Source of the DNA: Phytopseudomonas straminea
GTDB taxonomy: Bacteria; Pseudomonadota; Gammaproteobacteria; Pseudomonadales; Pseudomonadaceae
DNA length: 64,000 nucleotides
Assembly: GCF_900112645.1 (NCBI RefSeq)
Contig: NZ_FOMO01000002.1
Location: forward strand, 491,593 to 555,592
Reading direction: 5' to 3'
In this document: positions 1-8,561 of the stretch, in pieces
Numbering within the stretch: position 1 is the stretch's first letter
Layout of the letters: each line of letters begins with the position of its first letter
Position numbers and translations under genes: made by a program
Notes under the pieces: generated by a model
What the model was told of the DNA's origin: nothing
The model's input: the letters and a program-made list of their open reading frames with translations, nothing else
The model's database searches: none

Positions 1-217
1 GCTCGGCGCGGGTGGTCGGCACGTTGTGGTCGGGCGTGGCGATGTTGGCATCGATGCGCCACGGCTTGCGGCTCGCCAGGCGCAGGCCTTCGAAGGCCTG
101 GGGCGACGTCACTTCGTGAAGAATGTGGCGGTCGATGTAGATCAGCGACGAACCGTCGTCGCGTCGCTTCACTTCGTGCATTTCCCACAACTTGTCGTAG
201 AGCGTCTTGCCTGCCAT
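1..217 (-). CDS. leuC: 3-isopropylmalate dehydratase large subunit, N-terminal part (cut by window edge)
   Basis: The first 72 codons are present, beginning [16 protein letters not shown] and continuing [20 protein letters not shown], which is the characteristic LeuC/aconitase-family start. LeuC pairs with LeuD to isomerise 2-isopropylmalate to 3-isopropylmalate in leucine biosynthesis, with a 4Fe-4S cluster whose cysteines lie in the missing part. The start ATG (215-217) is preceded on the minus strand by a purine-rich GGACCAGG. It is divergent from the LysR gene at 449, with 231 bp between them. The rest of the gene, and probably leuD, lie beyond the left edge. Confidence 0.93.
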   Translation of the reverse strand, partial: MAGKTLYDKLWEMHEVKRRDDGSSLIYIDRHILHEVTSPQAFEGLRLASRKPWRIDANIATPDHNVPTTRAE

Positions 218-448
218 CAGCCTGGTCCTCATCGGTCTTTCGGGCACGTCTAAAAACTGCAGCGCTTTCATCGCTTGCCTTTAGTAGAGGTGTCCTTTCT
301 ATGCCTGGGCAATAGCCCTTTGGCTTATGGGGAGAATGCTATGCGTGGCTGGCGAATAACTCAAATTCATATTTTTCATCCAGAAGATTCCTGACTGGAA
401 TTACTATAGGATCGCCCTCTACCGTCCCGATCGCAGCCGGAAACGCCC

Positions 449-1354
449 ATGGATCTCGCCACGCTCAATGCCTTTATTGCCATCGCCGAACTCGGCAGCT
501 TCTCCGAGGCCGCCATACGCCTGCACCTGACCCAGCCGGCGGTGAGCAAACGCATCGCCAGCCTCGAGCAGCAACTGCGTGTGCGCCTGTTCGACCGCCT
601 GGGCCGCGAGGTGAGCTTGACCGAAGCGGGCCGTGCCCTGCTGCCGCGCGCCTACCAGATTCTCAACGTGCTGGAGGACACGCGCCGGGCGTTGACCAAC
701 CTCAATGGCGAGATCACCGGGCGACTGACGCTGGCCACCAGTCACCATATAGGCCTGCACCGCCTGCCGCCGCTGTTGCGCGCCTTTACCCGCGCACATC
801 CGCAGGTCGCACTGGACATCCAGTTTCTCGATTCGGAAGTGGCCTATGACGAGGTGTTCCATGGCCGCGCCGAACTGGCGGTGATCACCCTGGCTCCGGA
901 CACCCGCGACCCGGTGCGTGCGGTGCCGGTGTGGGACGACCCGCTTGATTTCGTCACCGCCCCCGAACACCCGCTGGCACAGGGCACGGGCGTGACGCTA
1001 GCCGATGTGGCCCTACACCCGGCGGTATTTCCCGGCGGCAACACCTTTACCCACCATATCGTGCAGCGCTTGTTCGAGGCCGAGGACCTGATACCAAACA
1101 TCGCCATGAGCACCAACTACCTGGAAACCATCAAGATGATGGTGTCCATTGGTCTGGCCTGGAGCGTGCTGCCACGCACCATGCTTGATGATCAGGTTTT
1201 CCGTCTGCCTTTGCCGGACATCCAGCTGTCGCGCCAGCTTGGCTATATCGTGCACACCGAACGCACCCTGTCGAATGCCGCCCGGGCCTTCATGCAACTG
1301 CTCGACAGCCATCGCGACAGTCTTGCCTTAGCGCCTGGGCAGCAGCTAACGTGA
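449..1354 (+). CDS. LysR-type transcriptional regulator divergent from leuC
   Basis: A 301-residue protein of normal LysR length. The N-terminal winged HTH occupies about residues 1-60 (MDLATLNAFIAIAELGSFSE, then LHLTQPAVSKRI as recognition helix). The rest, about 90-290, is the periplasmic-binding-like effector domain. Divergent placement from leuC suggests that it controls leuC, as many LysR proteins regulate their divergent neighbour; the ligand cannot be read from sequence. A LysR gene in this position beside leuC is usual in pseudomonads. The start ATG follows a weak purine stretch (GCCGGAAA). Confidence 0.88.
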   Translation: MDLATLNAFIAIAELGSFSEAAIRLHLTQPAVSKRIASLEQQLRVRLFDRLGREVSLTEAGRALLPRAYQILNVLEDTRRALTNLNGEITGRLTLATSHHIGLHRLPPLLRAFTRAHPQVALDIQFLDSEVAYDEVFHGRAELAVITLAPDTRDPVRAVPVWDDPLDFVTAPEHPLAQGTGVTLADVALHPAVFPGGNTFTHHIVQRLFEAEDLIPNIAMSTNYLETIKMMVSIGLAWSVLPRTMLDDQVFRLPLPDIQLSRQLGYIVHTERTLSNAARAFMQLLDSHRDSLALAPGQQLT

Positions 1355-1358
1355 CACC

Positions 1359-1381
1359 CATACCGGCCATCTGCCGGTATG
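1359..1381 (+). terminator. hairpin after the LysR gene
   Basis: A perfect 9-bp stem (CATACCGGC / GCCGGTATG) with a 5-nt loop begins just after the LysR stop codon. It lacks a T-run, so it may be a weak or Rho-assisted terminator or an mRNA-stabilising hairpin. Confidence 0.45.
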
Positions 1382-1444
1382 CCTGCGGCGAACTTGCCGA
1401 TAGCCCGGCCGCCACCATTGCCAGGCTCCGTAGAGGAAAGGGTC

Positions 1445-4369
1445 ATGGGCAACTCAAACGACAAACGCCCACCACTGCCCCACGTACCGGTGCTCGATCC
1501 AGCCGAGTTCGAAAAAACCTGGCGTGACAGCCAACATTTGCTGGCCGCTCTCAATGGTGCTGGCCTCGGCGCCTGGTTCTGGAACCTCGATACCGGCGAG
1601 GTTAGCTGGTCACGTGGCGCCCAGAAGGTCTTCGGCCTGGATCCGACCCGCCCCCTCAGTGATCCGGTCAACTACATCGAACTGATTCCCGAAGAAGAGC
1701 GCGACGAGGTGCTGCGTCTGTTTCAGGCAGTGATCGACGGCTCACCTACCGCCGCACCCATCCGCCACCGTATCCGCTGGCCGGATGGCAGCCTGCACTG
1801 GATCGAGATCACCGGCAGCCTGCAGGTCGGCGAGGGCCGGCAGAACCGAATGTTCGGCGTGGTGCGCGATATCACCCGCCAACGGGCACAGGAGCAGGCA
1901 CTAGCCGATAGCCAGGAACGTCTGCGCCTGGCGCTCGAGTCGGCCGAACTGGGCACCTGGGACTGGCACATCCCCAGCAATACCATGTTCGCCTCGCCCC
2001 GCGCAGCCATGCTGCACGGCCTGCCGGCTGCAACCTTCCAAGGTCCCTTTCCGGATTTCTTCGCCCATGTTCCAGAGCAGGATCTTGACGGCCTGCGCCA
2101 AGCCTATCGCGACCTGCTGCCCGATAACGGCCAGGACTCCCAGGTCACCTACCGTACGGTACACGGCAACGGCCAGACCCATTATCTGGAAAGCAAGGCA
2201 AGGCTGTACCGCGACGCACATGGCCAGCCGCTGCGCATGACCGGCGTGATGATCGACACCAGCGAACGCACCCTGCGAGAACAACGCCTGCAAGCCTCTG
2301 AGCGCAAATTCGCCACGGTCTTCCAGGCCAGCCCCGACCCGATCTGCGTTACCACACTGCCGGAGGGTAGGATTCTGGAGGTCAACCCGGCGTTCACCCA
2401 GGCATTCGGCTGGCGGCCGGCAGAAGCCGCCGGGCGCAATATTTTCAAGATCGCCCCCTGGCAGGGGCTGCCGGCGGACTCGCCGCTGCGCGGCAAAATC
2501 CTCACCGGCACCGATCTTGAGGACGAACGCATCGACCTGCTCGACCCAAATGGCAGGCTGATGAACTGCATCGTCTCGTGCCGACGCCTCGAACTGGCCG
2601 GCCAACCTTGCGTACTCAGCAAGTTTCGCGACATCACCGAGCAGCAGCGCGCCGAATCGGCGCTCAAGGCCAGCCAGGAGAAGTTCTACAAGGCCTTTCA
2701 CTCAAGTCCCGATGCCATCACCATCACCACCCGCGAAACCGGCCGCTACATCGAGATCAACGACGGCTTCACCCGCCTGACCGGCTACAGCGCCGAGGAA
2801 GTGATTGGACATACCACGACCGAGATCGGCATCTGGTCGAATCCGGCGGAGCGCCAGCGCCTGCTCGATGCCCTGAACGACGAAGGCCATATCCGACGCA
2901 TGGAAATGAATGCCCGTGATCGCCACGGCAACCCGTTGGAAGTGGAAGTGTCCTTCGAGCCGATCGAGCTGGATGGCACCGAATGCCTGCTGGTCACCGC
3001 CCGTGACATCAGCGAGCTAAAGGCCGCCCAGGAACAGATCCAGCATCTGGCTTACCACGACCCGCTGACCAGCCTGCCCAACCGCGCCCTGCTAATGGAC
3101 CGCCTGACCCAGCAGATTGCCCTGTTGCAGCGCCACAACCTGCGCGGCGCCCTGCTGTTTCTCGACCTCGACCATTTCAAGCACATCAATGATTCACTCG
3201 GCCATCCGTTCGGCGATGCCGTACTCAAGCTGATCACCGCCCGCCTGGAAGTCAGCGTGCGCGAAGAAGACACCGTGGCGCGCCTGGGTGGCGATGAATT
3301 CGTGGTACTGCTGACCGGCCTGGAGGGCACCCGCGAACAGGTCATCGCCCACGCCGGGCAGGCGGCGGAAAAGCTGCGCATCCTGCTCAGCGAGCCCATG
3401 CTGCTCGAGGGCCATCGCCTGCAGGTCACGCCAAGCATCGGCATCGCCCTGATTCCCGATCACGGCCAGACCCCGGCCGATCTGCTCAAGCGCGCCGACA
3501 TCGCCCTGTACCGCGCCAAGGACTCGGGGCGCAACGTCATCCAGCTGTTCCACAGCTCCATGCAGCACGCTGCCAGCGAGCGCCTGCGCCTGGAAAACGA
3601 ACTGCGCACGGCCCTGAGCCGCGGTGAATTCGAGCTGTATTTTCAGGCCCAGGTGGATGCCCGTACCGACCAGATCATCGGCGCCGAAGCGCTGCTGCGC
3701 TGGGCCCACCCAACACTCGGCCAGCAGTCGCCGGCGTTGTTCATCCATGTACTGGAGGAAAGTGGGCTGATTCTGGAAGTCGGCGCCTGGGTGATGGTCG
3801 AAGCGTGCCATGCCTGTGCTCGACTGCTGCAGGATGGCCTTATCGACGAGCGTTTCAGCCTGTGCGTGAACATCAGCACCCGGCAGTTCCGCCAGAGCGA
3901 CTTCGTCGAGCGCGTCGAGCATTGCCTGCGCCAGAACAAACTGCCCCAGGGCATGCTCAAGCTGGAAATCACCGAAGGCATCGTCATCGAGGACATCGAC
4001 GACACCATCGCCAAGATGAATCGTCTGCGCAAACTGGGCGTCAGTTTCGCCATGGACGATTTCGGCACCGGCTACTCGTCGCTCACCTACCTCAAGCGCT
4101 TGCCGGTGAACGTGCTGAAGATCGACCAGTCGTTCGTACGCGACGCCACCAGCAACCCCAGCGACGCGGAAATCATCCGCGCTGTGGTGGCGTTGGGCCT
4201 CAGCCTGGGCCTGGAGGTCATCGCCGAAGGCGTGGAACAGCAGAGCCAGCTGGACTTTCTGCAAAGCCAGGGCTGCAACTGCTACCAGGGCTACCTGTTC
4301 AGCCGTCCGCAGCCGCTGACGGCCTTCCGCGCCCTGCTCAGCCACGGCGCCCAACACCTGCCGCACTGA
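1445..4369 (+). CDS. four-PAS GGDEF-EAL c-di-GMP turnover protein
   Basis: The start at 1445 (MGNSNDKRPP) is chosen over the in-frame ATG at 1379 because GAGGAAAG lies just upstream; this gives 974 residues. Four successive PAS domains (about 25-160, 165-285, 290-410, 415-535) lead into a diguanylate cyclase domain with an intact GGDEF signature at about residue 615. A phosphodiesterase domain follows with an intact EAL motif (about 748), ITEG and DDFGTGYSS. Both catalytic domains look potentially active. No transmembrane segment is visible, so it is probably a cytosolic sensor of redox, oxygen or a small ligand through PAS. It is expected to raise or lower c-di-GMP, to which FleQ and FlgZ in this window respond. 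It stands alone in its transcription unit. Which activity dominates cannot be told from sequence. Confidence 0.92.
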   Translation: MGNSNDKRPPLPHVPVLDPAEFEKTWRDSQHLLAALNGAGLGAWFWNLDTGEVSWSRGAQKVFGLDPTRPLSDPVNYIELIPEEERDEVLRLFQAVIDGSPTAAPIRHRIRWPDGSLHWIEITGSLQVGEGRQNRMFGVVRDITRQRAQEQALADSQERLRLALESAELGTWDWHIPSNTMFASPRAAMLHGLPAATFQGPFPDFFAHVPEQDLDGLRQAYRDLLPDNGQDSQVTYRTVHGNGQTHYLESKARLYRDAHGQPLRMTGVMIDTSERTLREQRLQASERKFATVFQASPDPICVTTLPEGRILEVNPAFTQAFGWRPAEAAGRNIFKIAPWQGLPADSPLRGKILTGTDLEDERIDLLDPNGRLMNCIVSCRRLELAGQPCVLSKFRDITEQQRAESALKASQEKFYKAFHSSPDAITITTRETGRYIEINDGFTRLTGYSAEEVIGHTTTEIGIWSNPAERQRLLDALNDEGHIRRMEMNARDRHGNPLEVEVSFEPIELDGTECLLVTARDISELKAAQEQIQHLAYHDPLTSLPNRALLMDRLTQQIALLQRHNLRGALLFLDLDHFKHINDSLGHPFGDAVLKLITARLEVSVREEDTVARLGGDEFVVLLTGLEGTREQVIAHAGQAAEKLRILLSEPMLLEGHRLQVTPSIGIALIPDHGQTPADLLKRADIALYRAKDSGRNVIQLFHSSMQHAASERLRLENELRTALSRGEFELYFQAQVDARTDQIIGAEALLRWAHPTLGQQSPALFIHVLEESGLILEVGAWVMVEACHACARLLQDGLIDERFSLCVNISTRQFRQSDFVERVEHCLRQNKLPQGMLKLEITEGIVIEDIDDTIAKMNRLRKLGVSFAMDDFGTGYSSLTYLKRLPVNVLKIDQSFVRDATSNPSDAEIIRAVVALGLSLGLEVIAEGVEQQSQLDFLQSQGCNCYQGYLFSRPQPLTAFRALLSHGAQHLPH

Positions 4370-4371
4370 AA

Positions 4372-4402
4372 CGGAAAAGGCGCCACGAGGGCGCCTTTTC
4401 CG
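4372..4402. terminator. bidirectional terminator between the GGDEF-EAL gene and ibpA
   Basis: A strong hairpin with arms CGGAAAAGGCGCC and GGCGCCTTTTCCG and a 5-nt loop lies between two convergent stop codons. T-runs occur on both strands, as expected for a shared Rho-independent terminator. Confidence 0.85.
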
Positions 4403-4420
4403 GTGTGCCGGCAACGGCGA

Positions 4421-4873
4421 TCAGTTCTCCAGCGCCGGACGTGCGGCCCCGATCGGGATGCGCTTGGCCTTGGCCTCTTCCGGCACATGGCGCTCCAACT
4501 CGATGTTGAGCAGGCCGTTCACTAGGCTGGCGCTCTTGACCTCGATGTGATCGGCTAGGCGGAACGACAGCTTGAACGAACGCTGAGCGATGCCTTGATA
4601 TAGGTAGGTGACATTTTCACCATTGCCATTGCCTGCGCGCTTGCCGCCGGTCACGGTCAACACGCCGCGCTCGACCTGTAGATCCAGATCTTCATCCTGG
4701 AATCCGGCGGCAGCGATGACGATCCGGTACTGGTCGTCGGCATGCTTCTCGACGTTGTAGGGCGGGTAGCTGCTGCTGGTCTCGTTGCGCATCGCCGATT
4801 CGAACAGGTCGTTGAAACGGTCGAAGCCAATGGACTGACGGAACAGCGGGGTCATGGAAAATGCAGTGCTCAT
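4421..4873 (-). CDS. ibpA: small heat-shock protein of the Hsp20/IbpA family
   Basis: A 150-residue protein starting MSTAFSMTPLFRQSIGFDRF, the standard IbpA opening. The central alpha-crystallin domain (about 35-130) contains IVIAAAGFQDEDLDLQV and LNIELERHVPEE, followed by a short tail with the I-x-I-type IPIG motif. It holds unfolding proteins for refolding by DnaK/ClpB. The start ATG at 4873 has GGAG 10 nt upstream; longer in-frame starts run into the promoter. A sigma32 promoter and a ROSE-like thermometer precede it (separate entries), so expression should be doubly heat controlled. It is convergent with the GGDEF-EAL gene and divergent from the SDR. Confidence 0.94.
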   Translation of the reverse strand: MSTAFSMTPLFRQSIGFDRFNDLFESAMRNETSSSYPPYNVEKHADDQYRIVIAAAGFQDEDLDLQVERGVLTVTGGKRAGNGNGENVTYLYQGIAQRSFKLSFRLADHIEVKSASLVNGLLNIELERHVPEEAKAKRIPIGAARPALEN

Positions 4874-4934
4874 GGTTGATCTCCTGAATTGGTCAGCGAG
4901 TGATAAGGTGCGGGACCCGACTTCGGCATCCCAC
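4874..4934 (-). promoter_or_regulatory. ROSE-like RNA thermometer in the ibpA leader
   Basis: In the ibpA 5' UTR the sequence TCGCT (4895-4899) can pair with AGGA of the ribosome binding site (4882-4885) across a 9-nt loop. This is the U(U/C)GCU:AGGA pairing that defines ROSE elements. An upstream hairpin (GTGGGA / TCCCGCAC, 4908-4934) matches the multi-hairpin layout of ROSE leaders. ROSE elements are known before small heat-shock genes in rhizobia, enterobacteria and Pseudomonas; its presence here is inferred from these pairings. Confidence 0.7.
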
Positions 4935-4944
4935 GGTGATAAAA

Positions 4945-4970
4945 ATGTGGATGGCCGAAAAAATTTCAAG
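4945..4970 (-). promoter_or_regulatory. sigma32 (heat-shock) promoter of ibpA
   Basis: The minus strand reads CTTGAAA-N13-CCACATTT, against the RpoH consensus CTTGAAA-N11-16-CCCCATNT (perfect -35, one mismatch at -10). It would give a leader of about 60 nt before ibpA, the length expected for a ROSE element. Confidence 0.75.
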
Positions 4971-4994
4971 GGGACCGAAAAAGGAGATTTTTCG

Positions 4995-5741
4995 ATGAGC
5001 AAGGTGATGCTGATCACCGGTGCCAGCCGCGGCATCGGTGCGGCCACGGCAAGGCTGGCGGCTGGCCAGGGTTACCGCGTGGTCATCAACTACCAGCGCA
5101 ACCGTGAGGCCGCCGACGCGCTCGTCGAAGCGATCACGACCACGGGCGGCGAGGCGCTGGCGGTACAGGCCGATGTGGCGGACGAAGCCCAGGTTCGCCG
5201 GCTATTCACCGAGGTCGACGCCCGCCTGGGGCGTCTGGACGTGCTGGTCAACAACGCCGGGATGCTCGAGCAGCAGATGCGCCTGGAGCGCATGAGCCTG
5301 GAGCGCTGGCAGCGAGTGTTCGCCACCAACGTGTACGGCAGCTTCCTGTGTAGCCGTGAGGCGATTGCGCGGATGTCCACCCGCCTGGGCGGGCGTGGCG
5401 GCGTGATCGTCAACGTGTCATCGATTGCCGCCCGCCTCGGCGCCCCCGAAGAGTACATCGACTATGCCGCAGCCAAGGGCGCGGTCGACAGCATGACGGT
5501 AGGGCTGGCCAAGGAACTCGCCGCCGATGGCATTCGCGTGAATGCCGTGCGACCCGGCGTGATCGACACCGAGATCCACGCCAGTGGCGGCGAGCCGCAG
5601 CGAGTGGCGCGCGTCGCCGCCAGCATTCCGCTGGGCCGCGGCGGGCGGGCTGACGAGGTGGCAGAAGCGATTCTGTGGTTGGCCAGCGAACAGGCCAGCT
5701 ATACCACCGGCTCGCTGCTCGACGTCAGCGGAGGGCGCTGA
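4995..5741 (+). CDS. SDR-family NAD(P)-dependent oxidoreductase
   Basis: A 248-residue classical short-chain dehydrogenase. The Rossmann nucleotide motif TGASRGIG is at residues 8-15, then NNAG near 90, the catalytic serine in [11 protein letters not shown] near 143, and YxxxK in YAAAKG near 157-161. The end LLDVSGGR is typical of FabG-like SDRs. The start ATG at 4995 has AAGGAG 8 nt upstream; an in-frame ATG at 4854 would overlap ibpA and is rejected. The substrate is unknown. It is divergent from ibpA (121 bp) and its last 17 bp overlap the end of the convergent dusC. Confidence 0.9.
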   Translation: MSKVMLITGASRGIGAATARLAAGQGYRVVINYQRNREAADALVEAITTTGGEALAVQADVADEAQVRRLFTEVDARLGRLDVLVNNAGMLEQQMRLERMSLERWQRVFATNVYGSFLCSREAIARMSTRLGGRGGVIVNVSSIAARLGAPEEYIDYAAAKGAVDSMTVGLAKELAADGIRVNAVRPGVIDTEIHASGGEPQRVARVAASIPLGRGGRADEVAEAILWLASEQASYTTGSLLDVSGGR

Positions 5742-6738
5742 GCGCCTCCTCGTCAACTTCGAGCGCTTGCAGCGTGCTCACCTCTGTCGGCGCGATGCTC
5801 ACGCCCAGCAGTGCGTCGATGACCTCGCAGTTGGTTTCTCGCCGCACCAGAGCGAACAGCTCGACAGCCTCGGGATAGCTGCGCGTGAGCATCGCCAGCC
5901 ACTGCTTGAGGCGCCCGGGAGCGTAGCGCGGCGAGATCTTGCGGCGGGCCTGCAGCCAGAACTCGGCCAACATCGGCTGCAACTCAGCCCAGCTCATCAC
6001 GCCGACATTCTGGCCGAGCTTCGCCGCAGCGATCTGCCGGGCCAGATCGGGCCGCGCCACCACGCCACGCCCCAGCATGAAGTGCTCGGCGCCGCTCACC
6101 TCGCGGCAGCGCTGCCAGTCCTCGACGGACCAGATGTCGCCGTTGGCATACACCGGCACGCTGACCACCTCCTGCACCCGCGCCACCCACTCCCAGTGCG
6201 CTGGCGGCTTGTAGCCCTCGACCTTGGTGCGCGCGTGCACGACGATCTGCGAGGCGCCGCCTTCGGCCAGTGCACGGGCGCAATCGAGAGCCAGGTCCTT
6301 GTGATCGAAGCCCAGGCGCATCTTGGCAGTGACGGGAATGGCCGCCGGCACGCTGCGGCGCACCTCGCGCACGATGGCGTGCAGCAGCTCCGGCTCCTTG
6401 AGCAGCACCGCCCCACCACGGGACTTGTTCACCGTCTTGGCCGGGCAGCCGAAATTGAGGTCGATCACCGGCGCGCCGAGCACACAGGCGTAGGCGGCGT
6501 TGTCACCCAGGCACTTGGGATCGGAGCCAAGCAATTGCACGCGCAGCGGCGTACCGGCAGCCGTGCGGGCGCCATTGAACAGCTCCGGCGCCAGTTTGCG
6601 GTAGGTCGACCTAGGCAGCACGCGATCGGTGACGCGGATGAACTCGGTCACGCACCAGTCGATGCCGCCAACCTGGGTCAGCACGTCGCGGAGGATTTCA
6701 TCGACCAGCCCCTCCATGGGCGCCAGGGCGATCTGCAT
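5725..6738 (-). CDS. dusC: tRNA-dihydrouridine(16) synthase
   Basis: 337 residues from the ATG at 6738 ([20 protein letters not shown]), the usual DusC start. FMN-dependent TIM-barrel enzyme reducing a uridine in the tRNA D-loop. Visible motifs are the [17 protein letters not shown] segment with the catalytic cysteine (about residue 98), TAKMRLG, VVHART, and YANGDIWS / MLGRG for FMN phosphate binding. The length and [10 protein letters not shown] point to DusC rather than DusA or DusB. An upstream in-frame extension (to 6948) lacks a good ribosome site. The 3' end overlaps the convergent SDR gene by 17 bp, with no terminator between them. Confidence 0.92.
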   Translation of the reverse strand: MQIALAPMEGLVDEILRDVLTQVGGIDWCVTEFIRVTDRVLPRSTYRKLAPELFNGARTAAGTPLRVQLLGSDPKCLGDNAAYACVLGAPVIDLNFGCPAKTVNKSRGGAVLLKEPELLHAIVREVRRSVPAAIPVTAKMRLGFDHKDLALDCARALAEGGASQIVVHARTKVEGYKPPAHWEWVARVQEVVSVPVYANGDIWSVEDWQRCREVSGAEHFMLGRGVVARPDLARQIAAAKLGQNVGVMSWAELQPMLAEFWLQARRKISPRYAPGRLKQWLAMLTRSYPEAVELFALVRRETNCEVIDALLGVSIAPTEVSTLQALEVDEEALSALR

Positions 6739-6887
6739 GGCGATACTCTCGAATAACGGGAAAGGCCATCGGCATGCCGAGGCAAAAACGGCGCGTAGTG
6801 TAGCGGCGAGCGACGCGCCGGGACAGCGCCTGAACACCCAACGCCTGGCGCAGTCCACTGAATTGACAGACACCACCGGAAATCGCC

Positions 6888-7319
6888 ATGAATCGACTCG
6901 TGCTGCGCAGCGCCCCGCTCGCCCTGCTGCTGGCCACCACCACTGCAATCGCCGCCACGCCGATCTCCGAGGGCGTGCCGCTGGATCCCGCAGCGGCCGC
7001 CAAGCTGATCGTCAGCCGCGACCGCAATGCGCCCAACGCCTGCGACCTGCAACTGCGCGTCGACGAGCAACTGGTTGTCGCCTTGCCAGCCGGCGAAAGC
7101 GTCACGCTCGACGTCCCCAGCGGCGAACGCAGCGTTGTGCTCACCCCGTCACGCGAAGGCTTCTGCGCCGAGATAGACTTGGTGAGCAGCCAGTCGCTCT
7201 TGCTGCAACCAGGTGAAACCCGGCGCTACCAGGCAGTCTACGAAGAGCGAAAGCTGTTTCTGGCCCCGCAGCCACGAACACTCAAGCCGGCAGCAACGCC
7301 CGGCCATAACCCTCGATGA
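6888..7319 (+). CDS. small exported protein of unknown function
   Basis: 143 residues. The N-terminus [20 protein letters not shown] ending near AIA|ATP is a clear Sec signal peptide of about 23 residues. The mature part (about 120 residues) has two cysteines (NACDLQL and GFCAEID) that could form a disulfide in the periplasm, and predicted beta-strand alternation such as [16 protein letters not shown] do not recognise the family. It is transcribed divergently from dusC and its last 38 bp overlap the end of the convergent thioesterase gene. Confidence 0.75.
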   Translation: MNRLVLRSAPLALLLATTTAIAATPISEGVPLDPAAAAKLIVSRDRNAPNACDLQLRVDEQLVVALPAGESVTLDVPSGERSVVLTPSREGFCAEIDLVSSQSLLLQPGETRRYQAVYEERKLFLAPQPRTLKPAATPGHNPR

Positions 7320-7716
7320 ATTCGGCCGGCATGCGCTTGGGGCGACCGCTGGACAGTTCGATGCAGACGAAGGTGGTGCGCGCACGCAACAGGGTGGCGC
7401 CATCCTGAGGGCGTATCAGTTGAAAGCAGCGATCCATCTTCAAACGCTGGTCGGATTCGACGATCCAGGTGCCTATGACCAGTTCCTGGCCTTCGTAGGC
7501 ACTACTCAGGTAATCGATCTCGTGGCGCACCACCGCCATGGCCCGATCCAGGCGCCGGTACTCGACCAGATCCAGCCCCAGCGATTGGGAATGGCGCCAG
7601 GCGCAACGCTCCAGCCAGGTCACGTAAACCGCGTTGTTGGCGTGCCCGAGGCCATCGATATCCTCGCTGCCGACCAGCAACTCGATGGTGAATGGGTCGG
7701 GGCGGTCCCAGTTCAC
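7282..7716 (-). CDS. acyl-CoA thioesterase, 4-hydroxybenzoyl-CoA thioesterase-like hot-dog fold
   Basis: About 144 residues from a GTG at 7716 (VNWDRPDPFTIELLV); GTG at 7725 is an alternative, and the longer reading to 7797 would add a cysteine-rich stretch unlike the family. The hot-dog signature is clear: DIDGLGHANNAVYVTWLE near residues 19-37, with the conserved Asp/His/Asn of YbgC-type thioesterases, then EIDYLSSAYEGQELVI. Such enzymes hydrolyse short or medium acyl-CoAs; the substrate here is unknown. The start has no strong ribosome site, which is why it is uncertain. Convergent with the exported protein gene. Confidence 0.85.
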   Translation of the reverse strand: MNWDRPDPFTIELLVGSEDIDGLGHANNAVYVTWLERCAWRHSQSLGLDLVEYRRLDRAMAVVRHEIDYLSSAYEGQELVIGTWIVESDQRLKMDRCFQLIRPQDGATLLRARTTFVCIELSSGRPKRMPAEFIEGYGRALLPA

Positions 7717-7891
7717 GACAGACACCCGAGCGCAGCGGCGCGTAGCGATGCAGCAGTGTAAGTGAGATTCATGCAATGGCCTCCCTTGGCGACGCAACAG
7801 GCTCGACCTTAGGGGCTCAGCCTGCTGTAACGCAAGCGCCGCATTGCCAGCCGCACGGATCGACGAGAAGTTTTCGTACGCGCAAAAACAA

Positions 7892-7919
7892 AAGGGCCAC
7901 TTCGTGAGAAGTGACCCTT
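7892..7919 (-). terminator. terminator of the tRNA Glu/Ala cluster
   Basis: A 12-bp stem (AAGGGCCACTTC / GAAGTGACCCTT, one mismatch) with a GTGA loop is followed on the minus strand by TTTTGTTTTTG. It sits 26 bp beyond the last tRNA of the minus-strand tRNA cluster. Confidence 0.85.
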
Positions 7920-7944
7920 AAAAATCCCGCAGAGCGGGCAAAAA

Positions 7945-8020
7945 TGGCGTCCCCTAGGGGACTCGAACCCCTGTTACCGCCGTGAAAGGGCGGTGTCCTA
8001 GGCCACTAGACGAAGGGGAC
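7945..8020 (-). tRNA. tRNA-Glu(TTC), copy 1
   Basis: Reads on the minus strand GTCCCCTTCGTCTAGTGGCC... with anticodon loop CTTTCAC, a T-arm GGTTCGAGTCC and encoded CCA. 76 nt, identical to the copy at 8194-8269. Confidence 0.97.
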
Positions 8021-8068
8021 GAAACCTTCGAAGAACAAGGCCAGCACTCGGCTGGCCTTGTCGTGGAT

Positions 8069-8144
<76 letters not shown>

Positions 8145-8193
8145 AGAACCTTGCGGTCTGGCTGCAATGCCTGAGCACTGCAGCTGGAAATAG

Positions 8194-8269
8194 TGGCGTC
8201 CCCTAGGGGACTCGAACCCCTGTTACCGCCGTGAAAGGGCGGTGTCCTAGGCCACTAGACGAAGGGGAC
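8194..8269 (-). tRNA. tRNA-Glu(TTC), copy 2
   Basis: Same sequence as the first Glu tRNA, including CCA. It alternates with the Ala tRNAs in the order Ala-Glu-Ala-Glu on the minus strand, downstream of gltX, whose product charges this tRNA. Confidence 0.97.
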
Positions 8270-8328
8270 GCAAATGCCCTTCTTTACAACTCAACCCGCT
8301 CCTTAGAACCGGTTGTGGCATCCGAGAT

Positions 8329-8404
<76 letters not shown>

Positions 8405-8561
8405 ATCTCGAGGACGGGGCGCATGTTAAGTGCGCCCCTGCACCCTGTCAACAAAAAATTAGCGGCTGCCTTATTTTTTTTCGCTGACATAACAAACACT
8501 TACCGCAAACCGCTGGCTGCCGGCCGCCGACGGCGACCAGCGGCCGACAAACCACTGGTGA

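Noticed and set aside
1379..1444. Upstream ATG start for the GGDEF-EAL protein
   Set aside because: It lies within the 3' arm of the LysR terminator hairpin and lacks a ribosome site, unlike the ATG at 1445.
3194..4414. Long open frame (about 406 codons) on the minus strand opposite the GGDEF-EAL gene
   Set aside because: Opposite-strand shadow of a high-GC gene with clear domains; no family features and it crosses the terminator.
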